64,000 nt of DNA, taken from Micrasema longulum. Its lineage: Eukaryota > Arthropoda > Insecta > Trichoptera > Brachycentridae. Position numbers and translations under genes: made by a program. Shown piece by piece: positions 46,081-54,938 of this stretch (positions are counted from its first letter, which is position 1; every line of letters begins with the position of its first letter). The notes under the pieces were generated by a model. It did no database searches, was not told the origin of the DNA, and saw nothing but the letters and a program-made list of their open reading frames with translations. The DNA is taken from NCBI GenBank assembly GCA_022494885.1, contig JAGVSM010002867.1:186001-250000 (forward strand), in the 5' to 3' direction.

Positions 46081-47130
46081 ATGCCCCTCGATTCCATGTC
46101 ATTGAAAATGATTTCCCTTTCAACCAAAGGCCTGCGCATGGTGGACCCTTTGAAAGGGAACATCACAAAGGAGACTCGCGAAGGCCTGGTGAGTCTGTTC
46201 ACTGACATCATCGATTTGGCTTCCGAGATGTCGAGAAAAACACAGCAGCAAGAGACGAGTTTCTTAAAGGAAAAAATTTATCTCTTACAGAAAACCGCCA
46301 TCGCCAGTATTCAACCTTCAGCCGGTCCAATAAGCTACGCTTCCATGGCAGCATCAGGTTCCTCCCATGCTATCATCGTGAGCTCTTCGGATAAATCCAA
46401 GACGAGCTCAGATATCATGGCAACATTAAGGCAAGATGTCAGACCATCAGTCTTGAAGGTTGGAGTTAGCGCCATGATACCTGCAAAGGACAATAAAGTT
46501 ATCATCAAGCTGCCAACATCCAATGACGCCGAAACAATTAGGGCTGCTCTCCCAAGGTTGACCAAGGGGAACCTGGTCGCTAAGGAGGGGAAAAGATTAA
46601 TGCCGACCGTCCTACTGAAAGGCATCGAAAAGGAAACCCGCGATGAGGAAATGATCGAGTACATTCTCCAGCAGAATGACTCGATCTTCGAAGCCGCGGG
46701 GGAAAACAAAGACGCTATAAAGTTGCAAAGGTCGTTCCGCAACAAAAACAGCGAGCGTCTGAGAAATGCCGTCCTTCTTGTAAGCAAGGAGGTGAGAGAA
46801 GCCATGATCAGCCAAGGTCGAATCAGCATTGAATACCAGAGGGTACAGGTCGAAGATAGCTGCCCCTTAATGCAGTGCTATAAATGCATGGGCTTTGGTC
46901 ATTCCGTGGCAAGATGCATGGAAAACAAAGACCGCTGCTTGCACTGTGCGGGAGACCATAAATCTATGACCTGCACCAAGAAGGACAAAGAAGCCGATCA
47001 TCGATGCTGGAACTGCATCAAGATGGCCAAGGGTAAAACTGAGGCATCTAGGCACAGGGCCAACGATAGGGAATGTCCCTACCGAATAAAAATGATGATG
47101 AGGACTATGGAGAGAGTTAATTATGGCTAG
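46081..47130 (+). CDS. R1-clade retrotransposon ORF1 (Gag-like, zinc knuckles)
   Basis: Nucleic-acid-binding protein that packages the element RNA. The frame is open from 45868, but that first ATG lies inside the target-site duplication and so is not part of the element. The first good internal start is at 46081 (MPLDSMSLKM), which follows the foldback. The C-terminus has three Cys/His knuckles typical of this clade: CYKCMGFGHSVARC, CLHCAGDHKSMTC, and a variant starting CWNC. The mid region (TIRAALPRLTKGNL) resembles the RRM-like domain of R1/I Gag proteins; this is a weak inference. The TAG stop overlaps the ORF2 start in ATGGCTAG. Confidence 0.85.
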   Translation: MPLDSMSLKMISLSTKGLRMVDPLKGNITKETREGLVSLFTDIIDLASEMSRKTQQQETSFLKEKIYLLQKTAIASIQPSAGPISYASMAASGSSHAIIVSSSDKSKTSSDIMATLRQDVRPSVLKVGVSAMIPAKDNKVIIKLPTSNDAETIRAALPRLTKGNLVAKEGKRLMPTVLLKGIEKETRDEEMIEYILQQNDSIFEAAGENKDAIKLQRSFRNKNSERLRNAVLLVSKEVREAMISQGRISIEYQRVQVEDSCPLMQCYKCMGFGHSVARCMENKDRCLHCAGDHKSMTCTKKDKEADHRCWNCIKMAKGKTEASRHRANDRECPYRIKMMMRTMERVNYG

Positions 47131-50100
47131 CTCCATTCTCACTACCACAACCGGGATCCATTCACACATCGCCGGCGCAACTAAAGTTATACAGTGGAAC
47201 CTGGGCCGCTGTAAAGCAGCACAAGAAGAAGCACTGGCCAACAGACGGGGGGCGGATATACTGCAGCTTCAGGAGCCTTACACAGGCAACACCGGCAAAA
47301 TTAATGCATCGGGAGTTACCGTTTATCAATCGGTAACATCATCGGAGCATGTCTGTAAAGCAGCGGTTATAATCTGCAAACCCAAATTAAATGGAATTCT
47401 GTTGAGCAAATACAGTGACTCAAATACAACGCTGATTCAAATTACAACTGACGCCGGACCCATGGTAATCGGATCCATGTACGTGGAACCAACCTCGGAT
47501 GTTACTCCCGCTCTAGATAAACTCAGACTCTTAGGAGATGTTCCCATTCTCATAGGAGGGGATCTTAACGCCAAAAATGTGTGGTGTGGAAGCGCGAGAA
47601 CGGACAGAAGGGGCGAAATAGTTGCAGATTTTTTATCTGAACTAAATCTGCACACCTTAAATGAAGGTAATCGGCCCACTTTCGAGGCCTTTCGCGGTCA
47701 CCTTCACCTCAAGAGCGTTATCGACATAACATTCTGCTCTTCAAGTCTGCTAGACACCGTCGACAGATGGAGAGTGGAGTCTAACAATAACCATTTAAGT
47801 GATCACAATCCAATTTATTCTGAAATTTCAGCCAGAATATGGAACCCCACAGAAATCAAAACGGCCATTTATAACAACAAGAAGGCCAAATGGGAGAAAT
47901 TCTCGAAAGAAGTTCAACGTAAATTAAAGGAACGTAAAGTATCACAGAATTCCTTCTCCGAAGTAAGCAACTCGCTGGATTTGGAGAAGAAAATCATTTT
48001 GTTGATGGAAATTTTAGACGAATCGTGCAAAGCAAGTATACCAATCAGGAAACCCTTTAAAAGGCAACCCTGTCCTTGGTGGAACGCTGAGCTCGATAAA
48101 CTAAAAAAAGAAGCTAGGAAATGTAAGCACAGGCTTCAGAACTCAGGTACTCTCCGTAGAGAGACTAAGACACTTCCTGAGTATCTCGAAGCCAAACAAG
48201 CCTACAAAATCGCCATTGAGAAAGCAAAAACGGAATCCTGGAAAAATTACTGCGGCTCTCAGAACAGAGAAACCGCCTGGTCTGCAATTCACAGAGTGCT
48301 GGTCAACCGGAAAAAGACCACTCCATTAGCGACGCTAAAGGATGGCAGCGAATACTTAGCTTCGGCTGAGGAAAGCGCTAACCGTCTATTGGAGAGGTTT
48401 TTTCCGGACGACAATACACAGCTAGAGACTCGTGAGCAAATTGACATCAGGCGGAGGGCGGAAATCATACCCTACACAGAAAGCGATCCAATATTTACGG
48501 TAGAGGAGATTGAGGATATAATATCAAATATTAATCCGGAAAAGGCGCCCGGTGAAGACCATTTCACCGCGGACATCTGCCTTCACTTCTTCAACGTAGA
48601 CAGATCGCTGGTACTGGGTATGTATAATGCATGTCTCAGAGTGACCCACTTTCCAGCTCAATGGAAAAAAGCGAGGGTCATTGTAATACCCAAACCGGGA
48701 AAAGATGACCTTCAAGATATTAAGCCCTACAGACCGATTGGACTCATCTCGGTATTTGGTAAAGTACTCGAAAAGTTGATGATCAATCGGATCAACTGGC
48801 ATTTTCATTGCAAAGGTAAGTTGAGTCAGAAACAATATGGATTTACACCCCAGAAATCAACAGAAGACGCTCTTAACGCATCAGTCAAGATAATCAGGAC
48901 TGCACTGCAAGACAAGAAAATGATAGTAGCGATCTCGCTTGACATAAGAGGAGCCTTTGATAACGCTTGGTGGCCATTTTTGATGTGCCAACTGAGCAGT
49001 AAGAAGTGCCCTCGAAACTTGTTCTTGCTAGTGAAGAGCTATCATCAACAAAGGAGAGTTGTATTGTCACACTTCGATGCCACTCTCGAAAAGGTTACGA
49101 CCAAAGGATGCGTTCAAGGGTCCTCCTGCGGACCGAGCTTCTGGAATTACATCTTAGATGATGTACTCCAGAAAAACTTAGGTGCGGGAGTCGAACTGAA
49201 GGCATTCGCGGACGATCTTTTCTTGACAGCCGTGGCAGACAATACAACAGAACTTGAGAGGATGACAGACAATGCACTGAAGATTATCACATCATGGGGC
49301 TCAAAAGCTAAACTACAATTCGCCGAAGATAAAACCAACGCAATGTTTATAACCAGAAGAAAGGACCGCCGCCAGCCAGCCATTCATATGAACGGAGTTC
49401 AGTTGAACTATGTGGACCACTTTAAGGTTTTGGGTCTTACCATAGATCGCAACCTGAATTGGTCCAAACACGTTGACGGTGTTTGTAAAAAAGCCGCAGG
49501 TATTACAAACAAACTCGTGAGAGCCGCCAAACCCACATGGGGTGCGTCGCCGGAGGTTATGCAGCAAATATACGTAGGTGCTGTAGAGCCTCTGATTACG
49601 TACGCTTCAAGCGTGTGGGTGGACGCGGTCAACAGGAAAGTCAACCGGAAGAAATTGAACTCCATCCAACGACAAATAGCCATCAGGTCATGCAAGGGAT
49701 ACAGAACAATCTCCTTGGTATCAGCACAGGTTTTGAGTGGATTCATGCCACTCGATCTGAGGATCAGGGAGCTTGCAGAAGCATATGAGGTGAAGAGGAG
49801 CCTCACCTTGCAAGACTTGCCGCAGGACAGATTTTACCAGGGAGTGGGAGACTATTTCTCACTTCCTCATCCGGCGGAGCGCTATCCTATAGATCACGGC
49901 TACGATGATCAGGTTCTCCCTGGGACGGCGCGGGAAGAGCTGAGGATCTACACGGACGGCAGTCTCTTGGACGGCAAAGTGGGTGCAGCTTTTGTACCCT
50001 ACGATGGCATCAGAGAGCTGCCGTCGAGAAAGTTGAAACTCGGCAATTTTTGCTCCGTGTTTCAGGCAGAACTCTTTGCGATCAGAGAAGCCTTGGTCTA

Positions 50101-50899
50101 TGTTTTGAAGAAGCCACCAAACAGATGGAAGAAAATATCGATCCTGACAGATTGCAAATCTGGAGTCCATGCAATAACTGACCGAAATTCGGTCAACCCT
50201 ATTGTAATGGACATAAGAACAGATATCCAGAATCTACGATGCAGACACCAGGACGTGTACATCGGCTGGATACGAGGACACTGCGGAATCCTTGGCAACG
50301 AAAAAGCTGACGAAAAGGCTCGGGAGGCTACGCTTAAGAAAACAGCCCCCGATTTTGCCGATTTTCCGCTCAGTTTTGCCAAAAGAAAAATAAGAAGCAG
50401 GACCCTTCAACTCTGGAACGATCGCTATTTGAGTGAGACAACCGGAAGTGTTACTAAAATGTTTTTCCCTACAATTTTTCATGCCTATGATTTCAGAAAA
50501 ATGCAAAATGCTGGCTACGAGCTCACCCAGATGCTTACGGGTCATGGTGGCTTCATGAGCTACCTGCATCGCTTCAAGCTCTCAGAGATCGACAGCTGCC
50601 CATGCGACGATGAAACTCCTCAAGATGTCCCTCACCTGTTGATGCATTGCCCCTTTTTCAGCTTTCAAAGACAACAGCTGGAGGCGCGATGCAGAGGCCT
50701 GGGTGAAGATCTATGCGACATCCCATCGGTGATAGGTAATAAAGAACTCACACGAGAGGTAGTATCATACATGATAAATATAGCGCAGGAAATTGGTAAA
50801 ATAAACCAAAGTAGGGAACAAAATGCCGAACACTCCTCTAGTGGAACGGAAGGCCTGTTGACTACTGCCAACAGGCCGGCTTCTCCTGAAGAGTTTTAA
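47123..50899 (+). CDS. R1-clade retrotransposon ORF2: endonuclease, reverse transcriptase, RNase H
   Basis: 1258 aa, no internal breaks. Residues about 16-230 form an AP-type endonuclease (VIQWNLGRCKAAQ at the start, GGDLNAKNVWCG, and the catalytic SDHNP with D227/H228). The RT occupies about 450-800: GAFDNAWW, then FADD at 695-698. RNase H at about 940-1080: YTDGS (D945), QAELFAI, LTDCKSG and GHCGILGNEKAD, a full acidic set. Near the C-terminus C1159-x-C1161-x9-H1171-x4-C1176 is the Cys/His motif of this group. Together these give target-primed reverse transcription. All visible catalytic residues are present, so the protein looks functional. The start codon overlaps the ORF1 stop, suggesting coupled translation. 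Confidence 0.93.
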   Translation: MASSILTTTTGIHSHIAGATKVIQWNLGRCKAAQEEALANRRGADILQLQEPYTGNTGKINASGVTVYQSVTSSEHVCKAAVIICKPKLNGILLSKYSDSNTTLIQITTDAGPMVIGSMYVEPTSDVTPALDKLRLLGDVPILIGGDLNAKNVWCGSARTDRRGEIVADFLSELNLHTLNEGNRPTFEAFRGHLHLKSVIDITFCSSSLLDTVDRWRVESNNNHLSDHNPIYSEISARIWNPTEIKTAIYNNKKAKWEKFSKEVQRKLKERKVSQNSFSEVSNSLDLEKKIILLMEILDESCKASIPIRKPFKRQPCPWWNAELDKLKKEARKCKHRLQNSGTLRRETKTLPEYLEAKQAYKIAIEKAKTESWKNYCGSQNRETAWSAIHRVLVNRKKTTPLATLKDGSEYLASAEESANRLLERFFPDDNTQLETREQIDIRRRAEIIPYTESDPIFTVEEIEDIISNINPEKAPGEDHFTADICLHFFNVDRSLVLGMYNACLRVTHFPAQWKKARVIVIPKPGKDDLQDIKPYRPIGLISVFGKVLEKLMINRINWHFHCKGKLSQKQYGFTPQKSTEDALNASVKIIRTALQDKKMIVAISLDIRGAFDNAWWPFLMCQLSSKKCPRNLFLLVKSYHQQRRVVLSHFDATLEKVTTKGCVQGSSCGPSFWNYILDDVLQKNLGAGVELKAFADDLFLTAVADNTTELERMTDNALKIITSWGSKAKLQFAEDKTNAMFITRRKDRRQPAIHMNGVQLNYVDHFKVLGLTIDRNLNWSKHVDGVCKKAAGITNKLVRAAKPTWGASPEVMQQIYVGAVEPLITYASSVWVDAVNRKVNRKKLNSIQRQIAIRSCKGYRTISLVSAQVLSGFMPLDLRIRELAEAYEVKRSLTLQDLPQDRFYQGVGDYFSLPHPAERYPIDHGYDDQVLPGTAREELRIYTDGSLLDGKVGAAFVPYDGIRELPSRKLKLGNFCSVFQAELFAIREALVYVLKKPPNRWKKISILTDCKSGVHAITDRNSVNPIVMDIRTDIQNLRCRHQDVYIGWIRGHCGILGNEKADEKAREATLKKTAPDFADFPLSFAKRKIRSRTLQLWNDRYLSETTGSVTKMFFPTIFHAYDFRKMQNAGYELTQMLTGHGGFMSYLHRFKLSEIDSCPCDDETPQDVPHLLMHCPFFSFQRQQLEARCRGLGEDLCDIPSVIGNKELTREVVSYMINIAQEIGKINQSREQNAEHSSSGTEGLLTTANRPASPEEF

Positions 50900-51094
50900 G
50901 TGGTTTCCTCTCCACGTGAGCAAATGCTGAGAAGTTCCTGATTAGCCCACATTAATATATCCCTCCTGATCCCAATAGTTTAGACAAATTTTAAGATATT
51001 TAATAGCAGAAAAATCCACTTTTTGAAATATAAACCTTGTATATTATAAGCAAGGTAAATAATAAAGCAACTCCCATAAAAAAAAAATATAAAA

Positions 51095-51107
51095 AAATGC
51101 GTAATTA
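51095..51107 (+). repeat. Target-site duplication, right copy
   Basis: AAATGCGTAATTA, identical to 45866-45878, directly after an A-rich tail that reads AAAAAAAAAATATAAAA. Confidence 0.85.
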
Positions 51108-51258
51108 ATACGAATTTCAGAGAATAAAACGTTGAAATCTGACAGCGCCAAATATAGACCACACAATGTTATTTTTCTATGACTAGAGCAGTGTTGCCAA
51201 TCTGAATGTTGTTTGGAATCAACATCTATTTTAGTATTTGTCCTGCACTAATTTAATT

Positions 51259-51480
51259 CGGTGGCCTCCGTGGTGCAGTGGTTAGGACATTAGACTCACA
51301 TACGGAAGGTTCTGGGTTCGATTCCCGGAGAACACAAACATTAAATGTGTTTTTTTTAAGGCTGGGTGTATCGTGGTGTAATTCACCACTGTAATTGGGC
51401 CTCACGGCCTGTTGTGGTGCCAATAAAAATCAATCTTGTAGAAAAGTCCCGGGAAAATATAACGGTTTAAATAAAAATAA
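51259..51480 (+). mobile_element. tRNA-derived SINE (family 1, copy 2)
   Basis: GGCCTCCGTGGTGCAGTGGT (A box) and GGTTCTGGGTTCGATTCCCG (B box) make a tRNA-like head. The body has GTAATTCACCACTGTAATTG and GGCCTGTTGTGGTGC as in copy 1 (4830-5036), then an A/T-rich tail with AATAAAAATAAATAAAA. Orientation is opposite to copy 1. Confidence 0.85.
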
Positions 51481-51718
51481 ATAAAAAAGGAATTCTCTCC
51501 ATATTTTTATGTATATGGCAATGTGTTGGTCATCACTGTATGAATTTCGGATTCTGAAATATCATTCTTGACATAACAAGATTCCAGCAAGTTTTGTGAA
51601 AAACTTGTCTCGTCAAATTTGACATAACAATATTCCAGCAACTTTTGATTTAAAAAATCCGTATCAACCTTTTATCAATCTTAAATCAAGTTTGTACCAA
51701 GTTTCACTGCTATCTGGG

Positions 51719-52432
51719 AAGTGAAGGAGTGGCAGTTATGAACTGCATTAGTTAAGGACCTAGCTCGGTAAGTAATTTTTATTTTTTCTCATGTTTGCAA
51801 TTAGTTCTAAGACAATTTCCACTTGTTCTAGCTTAATAAACATAGGTATATAAAACATTCGAGCTTTTTAAATTATCTTCCAGTTTACACGTTTTCAAGA
51901 TAAATTTAAGTTTTAATAATTTTCTTTTGGGCTTTAAATTAATTAAGTTTTAATTAGAATTACATTATCATGACGGGGAATTGAAATAGAAAAATACATG
52001 GCGAAGTAACTTCTATACCATATATCCACACTAGGAAGACGCGATCATCCATTAAACGAAATAAACTTAGAGGAAGCAAGAACGTCCGCCAAACGGAAAC
52101 TTGAGATGAATTAGAAGATCGCGTCTTCCTAGTGTCTTATTCGATATGTGGTGTACAAAGTTACTTCGCGTTCTCTATTTGTATTCCCTGTCATGATAAT
52201 GCAATTAAGATTAGAACTAAATGAATTTAAAGCCCAAAAGAAAATAAAGAAAACTTATATCTATTCTGAAAACGAGTAAATTGGAAGATAATTCAAAAAG
52301 CTTGATGTACTTACGTTTATTAAGCTAAAACATGGGAAATGTCTTAAACTAACTACAACATGGGGGAAAAAAGAAATTTACTTACAGAGCTGGGTTCTTA
52401 ACTAATGCAGTTCCTAATTGTCACTCTTCACT
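51719..52432. repeat. Large inverted repeat (arms about 320 bp, spacer 70 bp)
   Basis: Left arm 51719-52046; right arm 52117-52432 is its imperfect reverse complement end to end. Matched landmarks are GAACTGCATTAGTTAAG, CTTAATAAAC, TTCTTTTGGGCTTTAAATT, CATTATCATGAC, GCGAAGTAACTT and CTAGGAAGACGCGATC. The arms differ by scattered substitutions and small indels. No ORF, no obvious target-site duplication and no terminal repeat beyond the arms. A transcript would form a dsRNA stem of about 300 bp. Confidence 0.88.
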
Positions 52433-54938
52433 TGTATCTTAATGCTAACACAATGTTACCGGTGGTTTCACTTATGAGTAGAAATGACGGATGGTGGTCC
52501 GTACGCTGTGTTCGGACGAACACATGCTAGGCGATGTCCTGGTCGGAGATCTGCCATGGATAGAACCTTGAACGGCTCTCGGGATTCGGCAAAAAAAACA
52601 TAAAACTATTTAGCAAAGACAAACAAGGGCAATACAATAATGCTATACAATGTATTCATAAACACGATAAACATGTAAGATTTCGAGCTAACCATGCCAA
52701 TCCATCTTCATCCACTGTTTTAGTGGCGATAAGATCTATGAAAAGCCGGACTATCTATTCCAAAGAATTAGAAGTTGTGTGACGAATTGACTTATCTACA
52801 CATTCTGGACATTAGGGCATAAAAACAAAAGTTGCTATAAGAAGATTGAATAAATATCAGATTTCGATTATGTCGAGATTCTTGCATTATATACGGCTGA
52901 GACAGACATTATCGACTAAATCAAGATCCTTGCAATATGATGGAGTGCTGTGTTGGTTTTGACCTGTAGAGCGAATGGATGGTAAAAAAAAACAGGCAAA
53001 ACAAGGATTCGCCATGCGAATGCATCTTAATTAATGAAGAAAATAAGGAAGACCGAGAAAGACATGACTTAACTTAAAGAAGACTGTCACAGAATCTGTC
53101 ATTCAAGTCAAAATTTAGGCAATAATTGATTTTTGTTTTTCACTCACACTTTTGAATCGTATTATGCACGTGTGACAAGCATGGATAAAAAACGTAATTA
53201 AAAATTGACGTTGATTTCAAAATCGGATTTACTCATTGATTTAGTATTAAAAAATCACTTATCTGTCAATCAACCAATAAAAAGCCGGCATTTGGGTCAC
53301 GTGGCTAATAATCTGTCATTGTTGGCTGTGACATAAAAATACCAAATCAGCTTAGTTTCATTACGTAAAATAATTGTTTTGCGCAAAAGCGAAAAATTAG
53401 CCACACACTACCTACCTGAGTAAAAAAAAGTTATGCCTGCTTAAATTCATCTACATGACAAATTGATAGATGCCCGTCTTTGTTATTACACTACACATTT
53501 ATAGTTGGAAGTTTCTTTATTCAATGGAAGAAGTTGAAGAATAGGTATAGTTAGTGAATTTGCAAAATATAAAGGCTAATATTACCTAACGTCTTGCAGC
53601 TACAAAGCGCACGGAGTGATTAAATTCAAGCAACGAAAAACATATTTTCTTTAATTCAGCAAAAATAAAATTACTCAATAATGTCACTTTATGGCATATG
53701 CAGCAAAGATGTATTATGTCACATTATAACATGTGCAGTGAGATGTATTATGTAGCTTTATCAATGTTTTTTAGGTATATTTCTAAAATACAAACATGTC
53801 TTGGATGTTCTTTTCTTACGTTTAGGCTTGGAAAACATTCGATGAACTGTCAGAAAAGGTGACAATTATCTTGTGTTCGGTTTATTCGAGTAAAAAAAAA
53901 TGTTTTTTTTAAACATTTTGAATTTGCGTTGTGGTCTTTTGTTTTTACATCGTATATCGTCTAGACTAACAACCTACTTTAACTTTCACAGCATTTTTGA
54001 AAACACAGCCAAACTAGAATGACCATCAAATAGTTTCATTTTTGAGTTAATTTTGAAATTTTATCATACCAAATCGAGAAATTTCATGTAGTCGAAGGAT
54101 GTGAGGAACACCCTTAAAGGTGATAATTAAATGGGGTTCTTTTGAGAATTGGCTAGCATGAACTAAAAGGTTATTATTATTAAAATGCATTATTGTTGAG
54201 AAATCCTAGAATAGAAAACAAAAGAATGTACTAGAAGGTTATATTAATTCGAATTTAGATATTTTTTAATATCGCCGCGTTTTTTCCCAAAACAAACAAA
54301 GATTGATTTTATAGTGAATAATGAAAATACCTGCTTATTTTACGGGGAAAAGGGGTTTTAATGCAATTATATTTTAGACAGGTATATATAGCTTGTATCA
54401 ATATCAGTACTAGATATAAACACATTTTTGTCGGTACCTGTTATGGAATTTGGTAAAAGGCTATAGAATACATTAGATACCTATGTACATTGTCATTATT
54501 AATTTGTATATTGTCTATTGGGCGTCGAATGCGTTATTTTATTCGGCGTATATTTGTATATATATATATATATATATATCATATACTTTCGTTTCGTCAT
54601 TTCTATGTGATTTCTATGGTTTAGTCAAAACACGAAGGCACTGATTTCTGATTTGATCACTGAAAATTTCAAATTTTCTTCAAAATTTTCCCTCGGCAGC
54701 CCTGTGCCTCGGTTCTTAGATTGACCATACATGTTATGTGTGTTATGAGTTTAACGTGATTGTTTATAATCAATCAGAATCTTAACTTTTGAAGAGTGCT
54801 TGCCCACAATATTTGCGTTATTTGGTTAAACTTTTTGGCGCTTTTTGGTTAAAGTTTTGTTTGTTTCCCTTATTATTCCTGTTTTTAAGTATCAAAAATT
54901 ATAATTGAGGCATCTATTTTTCAATTTTTTAAATAAAA
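52433..54938. other. Intergenic DNA between the inverted repeat and the UBF-like gene
   Basis: No gene or element assigned. A (TA)n tract lies at 54558-54580. Two loosely similar segments (near 52694 and 53004: CATGCCAATCCATCTT and CATGCGAATGCATCTT) hint at an old repeat. The last 200 bp should hold the UBF-like promoter, but no motif stands out. Confidence 0.4.

Larger units (their letters stand above)
45879..51094 (+). mobile_element. Full-length R1-clade non-LTR retrotransposon
   Basis: A 5216-bp insertion between identical 13-bp target-site duplications, with two intact ORFs overlapping by 8 bp (ORF1 to 47130, ORF2 47123-50899), a 195-bp 3' UTR and an A-rich tail. The RT blocks SLDIRGAFDNAWWP, GCVQGSSCGP and AFADDLFL, and the tail RELAEAYEVKR, are of R1/TRAS/SART type. 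The element is richer in GC than the flanks. Intact frames and identical duplications point to a recent insertion. Unlike R1, R2, TRAS and SART of known site preference, the target here is not rDNA or telomeric repeat. Confidence 0.92.

Noticed and set aside
45975..50871. Many minus-strand open frames within the R1-like element
   Set aside because: Shadows of the dense ORF1/ORF2 coding sequence.
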